From a virus, in IMG/VR virus record IMGVR_UViG_3300046703_000080, positions 1 through 61,421 of that record: DNA of 61,421 bases. The stretch is one strand, 5' to 3'. Both the position numbers and the translations under genes were made by a program. How positions within the stretch are numbered: position 1 is the stretch's first letter; each line of letters begins with the position of its first letter. Below, piece after piece: positions 15,419 to 22,131 of the stretch. The notes beneath the pieces were generated by a model. It saw nothing but the letters and a program-made list of their open reading frames with translations, had not been told where the DNA came from and made no database searches.

Positions 15419-15648
15419 GTGTCCGAGATCGGTCCGAGTACATGCACGGATCTGTCATGTGGACAACGTACACGTAGTACTTATACGTTACTTGGCACTT
15501 ACTGATTTTCAACAACTTCTGGCAAAGTGTTGGAGGCGCGGGGGGGAATCGAACCCCCGAATAAAGGTTTTGCAGCCCTCAGAACCCCGTCCGGAAGTGG
15601 TTTGCTGTCTAACTGGAACAGGCAAGGTAACATGTTCTGTGTCCGAGA
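15419..15648. promoter_or_regulatory. Candidate Int arm-type repeats flanking attP
   Basis: The 10-mer gtgtccgaga occurs directly at 15419-15428 and 15639-15648, on either side of the core. An inverted pair gtggacaa (15459-15466) and ttgtccac (15650-15657) sits next to them, and gtccgag recurs at 15432-15438. This is the usual arrangement of arm-type binding sites, but binding is not shown. Confidence 0.45.
15531..15575 (-). other. attP: attP core: 3' half of a tRNA-Cys gene
   Basis: Read on the minus strand, 15575-15531 gives the anticodon-loop sequence CTGCAAA with anticodon GCA, then a perfect T arm (GGGGG, loop TTCGATT, CCCCC), a seven-base acceptor strand CCGCGCC, discriminator T and CCA. 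The 5' half of a tRNA is missing: upstream bases do not pair. This is what an integrase leaves in attP when it recombines in the anticodon loop of host tRNA-Cys, restoring the gene on integration. Confidence 0.9.
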
Positions 15649-15678
15649 ATTGTCCACCATTGAAAACGGGAGGTAATA

Positions 15679-16200
15679 ATGCTGACGCCTGAACGCTTGT
15701 CTGAGATTGGGGAGCGGGAGCGGAAGTCTACCAAGGGGCCGTGGAAGTTCCATCGTCAGTCTGGGCAGCCACACGTATTGAGCGCGCCCGATCCTACTAA
15801 CCCGCGCGGTGGAACTACTGTGGTCCTGTTCAAGCCCTGCCAGTTGCAGGATGCCGACTTCATAGCCCACGCCCGCACCGACATCCCCGCCCTGCTCCAG
15901 CACATCGCGGAGCAAGCGGCGGCGCTTGCCGAGAAGAGCGAGGAATGGGGGATGGCCCTCAAGAGGCTGCAAGAGCGCACCTTGCACTATCTGGCCGAGG
16001 CGCGGGCGGCGCTGCGAACAGCACGGGACACGATCCAGGAACTTTACGTAACATCGAAAGACCGTGCGGACGGAATACTTGAACCCGGACCTAGGCCAAC
16101 GATGGCGTGGGAGGAATACGTAACTTTAGCGCCCGAGATGTTGGAAATTGATGTCGCCCTCGCGGCTGGCGAGACGAATAATGAAAGGGAGAAACCGTGA
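15679..16200 (+). CDS. Ead/Ea22-like accessory phage protein, 173 aa
   Basis: GGAGG at 15671-15675 precedes the ATG. The segment DADFIAHARTDIPALLQHI is a hallmark of variable phage/prophage accessory proteins often called Ead/Ea22-like. An N-terminal ERLSEIGERERKSTKGPW region and a long Ala/Glu-rich helix flank it. Function unknown. First gene of an accessory run that lies just across attP, so in the prophage it would be at the opposite end from int. Confidence 0.65.
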   Translation: MLTPERLSEIGERERKSTKGPWKFHRQSGQPHVLSAPDPTNPRGGTTVVLFKPCQLQDADFIAHARTDIPALLQHIAEQAAALAEKSEEWGMALKRLQERTLHYLAEARAALRTARDTIQELYVTSKDRADGILEPGPRPTMAWEEYVTLAPEMLEIDVALAAGETNNEREKP

Positions 16201-16514
16201 AGAAAGCAACAACTGCAAAGAAGTCTAACGCGCTACCTTACGTCATCATCAGGGCAGCGCAGGCCGGGTGTTTTGCGGGGTTCTTAAAGTCCCGCAAGGG
16301 AGCCGAGGTAGTTCTCAATCAAGCGCGGCGGCTGTGGTACTGGGACGGCGCGGCGACTTTGTCGCAATTGGCTCAAGAGGGAACATCGAAACCACAGAAC
16401 TGCAAGTTCCCTCCGCCAGTGGAGGAGATCACTATTCTGGGAGTGATCGAGGTACTGAAAACCTCAGAGCGGGCCTTGGTGTCAATCCAAGGGGTGGAGT
16501 CATGGCGGGCGTAA
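16197..16514 (+). CDS. DUF6948-like small phage protein, 105 aa
   Basis: GTG overlapping the previous stop. Motifs AGCFAGFLKSRKGAEVVL, ARRLWYWDGAATLSQLA, CKFPPPVEEITIL are those of a compact phage family that I know as DUF6948, of unknown function. Length fits a full copy. It is followed at once by a Gly-X repeat gene, a pairing that seems common for this family. Confidence 0.75.
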   Translation: MKKATTAKKSNALPYVIIRAAQAGCFAGFLKSRKGAEVVLNQARRLWYWDGAATLSQLAQEGTSKPQNCKFPPPVEEITILGVIEVLKTSERALVSIQGVESWRA

Positions 16515-16684
16515 CCGGCTCCGGCTACGGCTCCGGCTCCGGCGACGGCTACGGCTACGGCTACGGCTCCGGCGACGGCTCCGGCGACGGCTACGGCTCC
16601 GGCGACGGCTCCGGCGACGGCTCCGGCCACGGCCACGGCTCCGGCGACGGCTCCGGCGACGGCTCCGGCCACGGCCACGGCTAG
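16502..16684 (+). CDS. Gly-X dipeptide-repeat protein, 60 aa
   Basis: ATG at 16502 overlaps the stop of the upstream gene; the frame is read to TAG at 16682-16684. After MAGVTGSG every second residue is Gly and the intervening residue is Ser, Asp, Tyr or His (GSGDGYGYGYGSGDG). The DNA is a run of ggctcc/ggcgac/ggctac/ggccac hexamers. It resembles silk-like or disordered linkers; no catalytic feature. Copy number is probably variable by slippage. Confidence 0.65.
   Translation: MAGVTGSGYGSGSGDGYGYGYGSGDGSGDGYGSGDGSGDGSGHGHGSGDGSGDGSGHGHG
16513..16682 (+). repeat. Degenerate 6-bp repeat array (ggc-nnc)
   Basis: About 28 consecutive hexamers of the form ggcTCC, ggcGAC, ggcTAC or ggcCAC. It is strongly skewed and encodes the Gly-X protein on the plus strand; the minus strand would read Ala-Val-Ala-Gly. 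Confidence 0.9.
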
Positions 16685-16715
16685 AATAAGCGGCGGGTTA
16701 GAAGGGAGAAACGGG

Positions 16716-17729
16716 ATGAGTGACATCCAGGAATACTACGGGCACTGCCCGATATGCGGGGAAACAATGACGACCGCGCATCCATATCCATGCCCAGGTA
16801 ACAGACACCCACTCTCGTCCTTGATTGAGGATGAGCGCAAGGTGATCGAGAACCAGGCAACCGAGATTGCCTCCCTTAGCCTCCGAGCGGAGACGGCGGA
16901 GCGGGAGAGGGATGCGGCACGGTCGGAAGAGAACGGTTGGCGGATCGGTTACAGGGTAATCCATCAGCGTCTTGCCGCCCTGGAGCGCGTGGCGGATGCT
17001 ATGGAGAAGTTGCTTGCTAATAAGGCCATAGCGCCCAGTTGGGAGTTTCTAGCGAAGGACGCCCTCTCCGCCCTCCAGCCCGCGCAGGCCCTGGTGGGTG
17101 ACGCGGACAATTACATCGCTTGGATGCACTGGCATGGGCCTACAGAGGATCGGCGGTTGTCTATGTGTGATTCTGACTCGCCTGGAGCGTTCAAGGTTTA
17201 CCGCCGCGCAGTACCGCCTGACCCAACCGTCAAGGAATCCTTGGCAACTGACGCGGTGCGCGAGCGTGCCGCAGCCGTGGAAACCGCACGTGGGGAGATT
17301 GAGCGACGGGCGAGAGTAGAGGCACTGGAGTGGGCAATTGCAATAGATGGCCACTTTCAGCCATGTGCGTGCCAATCCTGCAAAGACATCGAGGCCGAAC
17401 TCGCCCGCCTCGACCATCCGCGCTGCCAACTCCGGAGGCGTCGGGAACAACTGAGGCGCGCTCACCACCTGCACGCCGGCCTTGAGGGTTTCGCGCAGGG
17501 CGTCAAAGGCGGTAGGCTCGGGCGCCTGGTAGTAGGTCCGAGGTTCCGCCGCGGGCATGTCCAGCTTGACCGGAGGCGCAGCAATCAGCAGCGCCGGCGG
17601 AGCCTCGACCACCTTGGAATCGGTCAGAAACACAGAAACGCGCGACCAGTTAGACCCGTGCGCTGTTCGATGTCGATACGCGCCGGCCGTCTCGGTCGCC
17701 TTGAAGGTGTGGACGAAGTAGCTATCTGA
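16716..17729 (+). CDS. Accessory zinc-finger/coiled-coil protein; 3' part is antisense to the DUF3560 gene
   Basis: GAGAAACGGG precedes the ATG. The first ~230 residues look genuine: CPICGE, then a coiled coil (EDERKVIENQATEIAS, AETAERERDAARSEENGW), NYIAWMHWHG and CACQSCKDIEAELARL. From about 17410 onward the ORF is Arg-rich and is simply the complement of the convergent minus-strand gene. I infer a deletion that joined two convergent genes near 17400-17420 and removed the original stop. Function unknown; this type of coiled-coil protein is common in phage accessory regions. Confidence 0.6.
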   Translation: MSDIQEYYGHCPICGETMTTAHPYPCPGNRHPLSSLIEDERKVIENQATEIASLSLRAETAERERDAARSEENGWRIGYRVIHQRLAALERVADAMEKLLANKAIAPSWEFLAKDALSALQPAQALVGDADNYIAWMHWHGPTEDRRLSMCDSDSPGAFKVYRRAVPPDPTVKESLATDAVRERAAAVETARGEIERRARVEALEWAIAIDGHFQPCACQSCKDIEAELARLDHPRCQLRRRREQLRRAHHLHAGLEGFAQGVKGGRLGRLVVGPRFRRGHVQLDRRRSNQQRRRSLDHLGIGQKHRNARPVRPVRCSMSIRAGRLGRLEGVDEVAI

Positions 17730-18788
17730 GCACCGCTGGGCGCGCTTCCACTCTTCGGAGGTCATCTCCCGGCAACCCTCGGCGCGGAAGTTGCAGAGCG
17801 GCGCCGGCTTGGTCGCGCTCTTTACCTTCTCGGCGTCGCCTTCGGCCGGCGGTCGATAGTCCCTGATTTCCTCGACTGGCAGCGTTGAGCACCACCGGCC
17901 CAGCACGGAAACGCTGAACAGGGCGCCATCCTTGCGGTTCAGTTTGGTGACCACGTACCACTCACCGCCACCGGAAACGCGCCCGCCGGGTTGGATGTCG
18001 AAACGATCCGCCACCAGTCCCCCGCCCTCGGCGAGCATGGCGCGCTCGTACTCGAGGCGGTTCTCAAGGTGCTGTAGCCAGCGCTGGGCCCGGGCTTCGA
18101 TGGCCGGCAGGCTGGACACCTTCACCCAATTCCCGCCGCGGCCCTTCGGACCAACCCAGGCGTGCGGGACGTTTTGAGCGTCAGGCCCGAAGCCGTCAGG
18201 CTGCATGATCGTGGGGCAGTTTTCGTGCGGAGTGTAGCTCGCCCTGTAAGAGCGAATATCCGCTTCAATCCCCTTGATCCTGCGCGCGCGCACCGCCGGC
18301 AGCTCTTTGTACTTCGCCGCACGGATGGCGCCGGCGGCCCGGGACTTCCAATACTGCGAGGTCTCCCACATTTTGACGGCGCGCCTCATGCCGTTCTCGA
18401 TCTTCTCGGCATCCTTGCGCGCGTGCTTTTCGGAGTGATGGCCAACCAGGATCGGCTGGCCGAGTGGGATATTGTCAGCGATCGAGGAAACGGCCGCCCG
18501 GGCTGATTCAGCATCAGCGCGCCGGCTGTCGCTGTAATCTCCGAACCTCTCCGCGCGCTCCTCGGCTCGGTCGACCAGGCTTGTATCTTCGTCCCCGATC
18601 TCGCCGCACATCTCGGTTAGCAGGTCGGCGCGCTCGGGTGTCCACATTGGCGCCACGAACAGTTCTTGTTTCGGTGCCCAAATGAAGCCGGCCGCTTTCA
18701 CCTTGGCGTATTCGTCAGGATCCAGCCGGCAGGCGGGGTATAACCGGAGTTTGTTGTCCTCCGGCGAGTAAGTTGCTGTGTGTTCCAT
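17049..18788 (-). CDS. DUF3560-like protein, C-terminally truncated and run on into foreign sequence
   Basis: The N-terminal ~440 residues are DUF3560-like: MEHTATYSPEDNKLRLYP, GFIWAPKQELFVAPMW, ADNIPLGQPILVGHHSE and RIKGIEADIRSYRASY. At about residue 455 the phrase QLFPTPPELAARMVE appears; in full-length relatives this introduces a methyltransferase with an LEPSAGTG motif, but here it breaks off after MVEAGE and continues as the antisense of the convergent gene (about 17415 to 17049). The missing methyltransferase suggests a decayed or regulatory copy. Last gene of the leftward operon. Confidence 0.75.
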   Translation of the reverse strand: MEHTATYSPEDNKLRLYPACRLDPDEYAKVKAAGFIWAPKQELFVAPMWTPERADLLTEMCGEIGDEDTSLVDRAEERAERFGDYSDSRRADAESARAAVSSIADNIPLGQPILVGHHSEKHARKDAEKIENGMRRAVKMWETSQYWKSRAAGAIRAAKYKELPAVRARRIKGIEADIRSYRASYTPHENCPTIMQPDGFGPDAQNVPHAWVGPKGRGGNWVKVSSLPAIEARAQRWLQHLENRLEYERAMLAEGGGLVADRFDIQPGGRVSGGGEWYVVTKLNRKDGALFSVSVLGRWCSTLPVEEIRDYRPPAEGDAEKVKSATKPAPLCNFRAEGCREMTSEEWKRAQRCSDSYFVHTFKATETAGAYRHRTAHGSNWSRVSVFLTDSKVVEAPPALLIAAPPVKLDMPAAEPRTYYQAPEPTAFDALRETLKAGVQVVSAPQLFPTPPELAARMVEAGEFGLDVFAGLARTWLKVAIYCNCPLQCLYSRPSLNLPTCGFHGCGTLAHRVSCQGFLDGWVRRYCAAVNLERSRRVRITHRQPPILCRPMPVHPSDVIVRVTHQGLRGLEGGEGVLR

Positions 18789-18854
18789 CGTGTCTCCGTT
18801 CTGAGTGTTGACTGCTCACCTAAGCCGGCTCTGGGAGTCGGCAAAGGTCAGCGT

Positions 18855-18980
18855 TCAAAGGTCACCATCCCAATCCTGCAGGTACGCCAGCAGGCACAGC
18901 AAAACACCAACGGCGCAGGTTGAGTACATCCAGGCTGCCGCGATGGATTCGAGAAGGGGTGTCAGGTCGTGAGGGTTCAT
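18855..18980 (-). CDS. Small single-span membrane protein, 41 aa
   Basis: Starts with MNPHDLTPLLES and contains one hydrophobic segment (WMYSTCAVGVLLCLLAYL). ATG overlaps the stop of the next upstream gene (ATGA). Too short for a family call. Confidence 0.45.
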   Translation of the reverse strand: MNPHDLTPLLESIAAAWMYSTCAVGVLLCLLAYLQDWDGDL

Positions 18981-19066
18981 GCTCGCCCCCCGCAAACCTC
19001 AGCCAAGCGCCGCAGGATCACGCGCCGGCGGTAGAAACGGAATAGCCAAAGCAAACGGCGGATCAT
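18977..19066 (-). CDS. Very small basic protein, 29 aa
   Basis: ATG at 19066, preceded by GAGGAATT, overlaps the stop of the 82-residue gene, and its own stop overlaps the next ATG. The product (MIRRLLWLFRFYRRRVILRR then LAEVCGGRA) is highly basic and hydrophobic. It may be a translational coupler more than a functional protein. Confidence 0.35.
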   Translation of the reverse strand: MIRRLLWLFRFYRRRVILRRLAEVCGGRA

Positions 19067-19311
19067 AATTCCTCCCCGTGTTCGATGACTTCAAAATCAA
19101 AGCCGTTGACGCTGGGCCCGCCCTCAGCATCGACAACAGACCATATTGCGCCGGTGGGCAGGTGCAGAATCCAGAGCTGCCCATGCTCGAATACGTAATC
19201 GTATGAGCCGCGGTCGGTGCGCTTTACTTGCTTCTGCTTGAAAAACGCGCCGATAGCAGCCAACCCATTTTTCGGGTTCTCGGTCCTCAGCACGCCACAT
19301 TTAGGCATCAA
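19063..19311 (-). CDS. Hypothetical protein, 82 aa
   Basis: Real-looking globular small protein: KNGLAAIGAFFKQKQVKR, then a beta-rich half (YDYVFEHGQLWILHLPTG) and an acidic tail. No family recognised. Linked by four-base overlaps to both neighbours of the leftward operon. Confidence 0.6.
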   Translation of the reverse strand: MMPKCGVLRTENPKNGLAAIGAFFKQKQVKRTDRGSYDYVFEHGQLWILHLPTGAIWSVVDAEGGPSVNGFDFEVIEHGEEL

Positions 19312-19607
19312 AATAGCCTCCCCTGCCCCGGCTCAGGTGCCGGAGCCTCGAACATGCCAACCTGCCGCGGCGCATCACTCGCGCGCCGAAATCTCCGCCC
19401 CAGAAATCGCTGGGAATCGCGGGTCAAAGGTGATTTGAACTCAGCCGAGAGGCGGTCGTGCTCGAGCTCTGCGGCCGCTTGGACTGCCGGCGCATCAGTC
19501 AGCCCGGCAGCGCAGGGAACCAGACCACTCGGGGTGGTGTGCTGGCCATCCTGCAGCGGGAAGCCCTCGAGGCAGAAGGCGCAGAAGACAGGCGCCTGGT
19601 ACGTCAT
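19308..19607 (-). CDS. Hypothetical protein with CxxC, 99 aa
   Basis: Begins MTYQAPVFCAFCLEGFP, a single CxxC that may bind zinc with the later Cys, and ends with a Pro-rich tail (MFEAPAPEPGQGRLF). Overlaps both neighbours. Function unknown. Confidence 0.55.
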   Translation of the reverse strand: MTYQAPVFCAFCLEGFPLQDGQHTTPSGLVPCAAGLTDAPAVQAAAELEHDRLSAEFKSPLTRDSQRFLGRRFRRASDAPRQVGMFEAPAPEPGQGRLF

Positions 19608-19978
19608 GCCGCAGCCTCCACAATTCGCGTAGCGTGCCGCGCGTCAAGGCTGGGAACCTCGAGCCAAAGGGAAGGCCATTTGACCGCGGGCGCCAGCTCC
19701 GGATAGACGCCCTTCGCCAGATCCAAGAGCCGCGCCTCCGCGCGTTTCTCGTGCACCTGCGCCGCCTGATACCGCTCCCACCCGAGCGGCATGGCGTCAA
19801 GCTCCGCCGGCCTGGTCGCGTCCACAAAGGAAACGTACCGGCCGCCGTCCCTGCAGATTGTGGTATGCCCCGGCAGGTGGTCAACGCCCAACTGCTCGAG
19901 CGATACTAGCCCGTCGTAAGCGTAGGCGCGGACATTCGAGCCCATGCACATGCGAGTGCGAAAGATTGAGACTTTCAT
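19604..19978 (-). CDS. Hypothetical protein, 124 aa
   Basis: MKVSIFRTRMCMGSNVRAYA, then a globular region with GHTTICRDGGRYVSFVDAT and a helical C terminus. No family recognised. ATGA coupling to both neighbours. Confidence 0.6.
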   Translation of the reverse strand: MKVSIFRTRMCMGSNVRAYAYDGLVSLEQLGVDHLPGHTTICRDGGRYVSFVDATRPAELDAMPLGWERYQAAQVHEKRAEARLLDLAKGVYPELAPAVKWPSLWLEVPSLDARHATRIVEAAA

Positions 19979-20145
19979 GCCGCTAACCTCCGCTTCTTCG
20001 GCTTGGGCGCTTGCTCCCGATACTCAGGAGGCGGGCAGGTGCAGTGCTGGACGCACTTTCCGCAGCGCTGGCACAGGATGTTAAACCCGCAGGCACCGTA
20101 AGGGCTGCACGGCCGCGGAGTCCAGACCATCGCTCGAGCGCTCAT
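19975..20145 (-). CDS. Cys-rich small protein, 56 aa
   Basis: I use ATG at 20145, which overlaps the stop of the upstream gene; the ORF extends to 20208 without coupling. Ten Cys/His-type ligands are clustered (CSPYGACGFNILCQRCGK and CVQHCTC), with a basic tail. Probably a zinc-binding protein. Function unknown. Confidence 0.5.
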   Translation of the reverse strand: MSARAMVWTPRPCSPYGACGFNILCQRCGKCVQHCTCPPPEYREQAPKPKKRRLAA

Positions 20146-20378
20146 GCTGCCACCTCGGCCGGCGTCGCACGATGCAGGGGAGACCTGCCCGCGGCGTCCA
20201 TGCAACATAGAATCCGCTCATCCGTGATGACGGCGGAATAGATGCCCAGGTCCCGGCCGCCCTCGCGCAGCCAAACGGCGCCCGAGTCCAGGACGAACAC
20301 CCGGCCCGGGTTCTGGGTCTGCAACTTCAACAGGGCAGCCTCGAGGTAAGCCTGTGTCTTGTCAGAGTGGAGTTTCAC
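20142..20378 (-). CDS. Hypothetical protein, 78 aa
   Basis: GTG at 20378 overlapping the upstream stop is chosen over the longer ORF. The product starts VKLHSDKTQAYLEAALLKLQ and has a beta-rich middle (RVFVLDSGAVWLREGGRD). No family recognised. Confidence 0.5.
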   Translation of the reverse strand: MKLHSDKTQAYLEAALLKLQTQNPGRVFVLDSGAVWLREGGRDLGIYSAVITDERILCCMDAAGRSPLHRATPAEVAA

Positions 20379-20572
20379 AGGGCCGCCTCCGTTCTCCCGA
20401 TGTGCTCTTCGGTCGCGCGCAGTCTCCGCAGGCGTTGCTGTAAGGCCTTCAGCCGCCGTATAAGCTCGGCCTGGCAATCAGGCTTCACGCTCCGCAGGTT
20501 CACATACCCCAAGTCCAGGGCCTCGCGCACCTGTCGCGCGTTCAGCGCGTTGATCTCGGGGTACGTCTTCAT
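20375..20572 (-). CDS. Hypothetical protein, 65 aa
   Basis: ATG at 20572 overlaps the upstream stop (ATGA); the upstream part of the ORF is antisense-like. The product is helical with ARQVREALDLGYVNL and a basic Arg/Leu-rich coiled coil (RRLKALQQRLRRLR). It could bind nucleic acid; no family recognised. Confidence 0.5.
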   Translation of the reverse strand: MKTYPEINALNARQVREALDLGYVNLRSVKPDCQAELIRRLKALQQRLRRLRATEEHIGRTEAAL

Positions 20573-20808
20573 GACGCCACCTGTAACCCTTTCCCGGCCG
20601 GCGCCGAAGCCCGAGGCGCGAAGATCCGCGCCATCTCTACCCACTTCGACCCAGAGCCATGGAGCGGTGCTATCCGAAACTGAGGCCGCCCCCAAACAAA
20701 GCGCACGTCCACGACTTGGCAATCAAACATCAGCCCCTCGAAGGAGGCCGACACCTGAGAGCCGACCGCAGGGGCCATCTCATTGGCCGTCATCATGGCT
20801 TGTTCCAT
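20569..20808 (-). CDS. First gene of the leftward operon, 79 aa
   Basis: ATG at 20808 lies six bases after a TATAAT box, implying a leaderless transcript; internal ATGs at 20796 and 20793 have GGAA about ten bases upstream and are alternatives. The product has a beta-rich core (SQVSASFEGLMFDCQVVDVR). Function unknown. In this arrangement a Cro- or Cox-like regulator could be expected, but no HTH is visible. Confidence 0.5.
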   Translation of the reverse strand: MEQAMMTANEMAPAVGSQVSASFEGLMFDCQVVDVRFVWGRPQFRIAPLHGSGSKWVEMARIFAPRASAPAGKGLQVAS

Positions 20809-20814
20809 GGCTCG

Positions 20815-20820
20815 ATTATA
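20815..20820 (-). promoter_or_regulatory. Candidate -10 box of the leftward early promoter
   Basis: attata on the plus strand is a perfect TATAAT read leftward, six bases before the ATG at 20808. The -35 region 17 bp away (accgaa, read TTCGGT) is a poor match, so an activator may be needed. Confidence 0.5.
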
Positions 20821-21229
20821 CCCATAAGTAGCAAAGCACCGAAAGAAAGTCTGCAACTGCCAGAAACCAAACAGAAAATAACTCTTGACACGCTACTGAT
20901 AGGTAACAGCACACCAACGCCCGCAACTGACACAAAACAAACGGAACCGTAAACCACTGACCAGGAGAACACCAGGAGAACGATACAACTGCACCCCCTT
21001 GAAAACAAACCCCTTGACAGGCACGCAGTAATACATGTACGCTGGAGGGCGGCAGGGAGGGGGTGAGGGGTGGAGAGGGTGTTCCAATGTAATGTAGGGT
21101 AATAGGATCAGATCCCCGCTCTTCGAACGATCAACCGCAGCCAAACCTGCAAACCAGCCGGCAGAAAGAAAAAAAAGTACCCCGACTGCGAGCTCGAAAA
21201 CTGGCGAACCACCAGCAAAGACAAACCTT

Positions 21230-21273
21230 GAAGTGTTGCGCGAATGCGACAGAAGTGTGGCGAAAATGACACA
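21230..21273. promoter_or_regulatory. Two adjacent 22-bp operator-like repeats
   Basis: 21230-21251 and 21252-21273 are direct tandem copies matching at 17 of 22 bases. Each holds an imperfect palindrome, tgttgcgcgaatgcgaca and tgtggcgaaaatgacaca, of the form TGTnGC-N6-GnnACA. Spacing of exactly 22 bp is two helical turns, as in phage repressor operators. Confidence 0.6.
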
Positions 21274-21869
21274 CTTGCATGGGTGAAAAGTAGGAAGCCT
21301 GCCAGGTTAGGGCGACCGCGGCGGGAAAGTGAGCCCAGCAGCTCGAGTCAGCCGGCGACGTTGACCGGATCCAGCCGGCCCGGCGCCGATCCTGCCTGAA
21401 GTGGACCTCGAGCGCCGCGGCTGCCAGTAGCCGGCAGGATGAGAGGTTATGTAGACCTCGCCCTCAGCCTGCCATCATCAGTGATTGCAGCGTGCAGCCT
21501 GCCCAATCTACTGTGATTGTCCGTGCTCTGTCCGAGTAGTCAGCTGATGCGGCTGTCCTGCCTGGCTACCTGATGTCTGTCGATGTCGGATGTCGCCCAG
21601 CCTACCCAATCAGAGCAGCCCAGCCTCGAGCACAGCAGGGCAGGGCAGCGCTGCCAGCCTCGAGCTGAGGGTACGACAGCAGCCAGCCGGCAGAGGATCG
21701 CTGTCTGTCGGCAGTTGGTAGGCCGGTTGGTAGTCCTAAGGGTGGCGGATCTCGAGAGAGCGCTGCCTGATCACGCCCTCTATGCTAACTATTTTATTTT
21801 CAATAACATACAAACACAGGTATTGCGATGTTTTGAACCAAATCCTTCAAGGTGGCATCCAGGATGATC

Positions 21870-21886
21870 TGTGGTAAAAGTGACAC
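21870..21886. promoter_or_regulatory. Third operator-like site
   Basis: tgtggtaaaagtgacac matches the second copy at 21252-21273 at 14 of 17 bases. It lies about 50 bp before the rightward promoter at 21936-21964, where a repressor could act. Confidence 0.5.
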
Positions 21887-21935
21887 GGTGAACAGTTTCC
21901 GGGATTCCGGTGGTGAAGTTTCCCGAAAAAACCTC

Positions 21936-21964
21936 TTGATTTCAGGATGAAGTTCGGTTACATT
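21936..21964 (+). promoter_or_regulatory. Candidate rightward promoter
   Basis: TTGATT at 21936-21941 and TACATT at 21959-21964 are separated by 17 bases. The ATG at 21973 is eight bases after the -10 box, which again implies a leaderless message. Confidence 0.5.
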
Positions 21965-21972
21965 CGGTACGT

Positions 21973-22131
21973 ATGAGTGACACGTTACTTTGGTTTCTCG
22001 GGGGGATGGCGGTAGTTGCGGCCTTTTGGGCGTATTTGAAGATTCGAGAGGCTTTTGATCGCGACAGCGAGGAGTGGGAGGCGACGTTGAGGCGGCTGAG
22101 GGAAGTGACGCCCTCGGAGGACGAATCGTGA
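21973..22131 (+). CDS. Small single-span membrane protein, 52 aa
   Basis: Starts MSDTLLWFLGGMAVVAAFW, one hydrophobic helix, followed by a charged cytoplasmic-type tail (REAFDRDSEEWEATLRRLRE). No ribosome site; the promoter-like boxes just upstream suggest leaderless translation. First gene of the rightward run; GTG of the next gene overlaps its stop. Confidence 0.55.
   Translation: MSDTLLWFLGGMAVVAAFWAYLKIREAFDRDSEEWEATLRRLREVTPSEDES

Larger units (their letters stand above)
20821..21972. other. Gene-free control region of about 1.15 kb
   Basis: I find no convincing gene on either strand. The two ends are A/C-rich and hold promoter-like boxes (TTGACA at 20885-20890 and 21014-21019 without good -10 partners), an 8-bp palindrome tacatgta near 21033 and candidate operators. 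The middle, about 21300-21770, is full of short repeats (cagcc, ctgcc, ccggca) and has five CTCGAG palindromes in about 480 bases. A replication origin, structured RNA or decayed gene are all possible. The ORF at 21583-21867 has no family-like sequence and no ribosome site. Confidence 0.6.

Noticed and set aside
15531-15575. A complete tRNA gene
   Set aside because: Only the 3' half (anticodon loop to CCA) is present. The D arm and 5' acceptor strand do not exist upstream, so it is an attachment-site core and not a gene.
16373-16726. A minus-strand Ala-Val-Gly repeat ORF
   Set aside because: It is only the reverse reading of the Gly-X hexamer array. The plus-strand ORF has a coupled start and stop.
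20885-20913. Promoter based on TTGACA at 20885-20890
   Set aside because: No acceptable -10 hexamer is found 16-18 bases downstream (agcaca).
21014-21042. Promoter based on TTGACA at 21014-21019
   Set aside because: At the right spacing the sequence is gtacgc. TAATAC nearby is too close to serve as a -10 box.
21583-21867. A 94-aa plus-strand ORF in the control region
   Set aside because: No ribosome site, no family-like sequence, and it is made largely of the short cagcc/ctcgag words of this non-coding segment.
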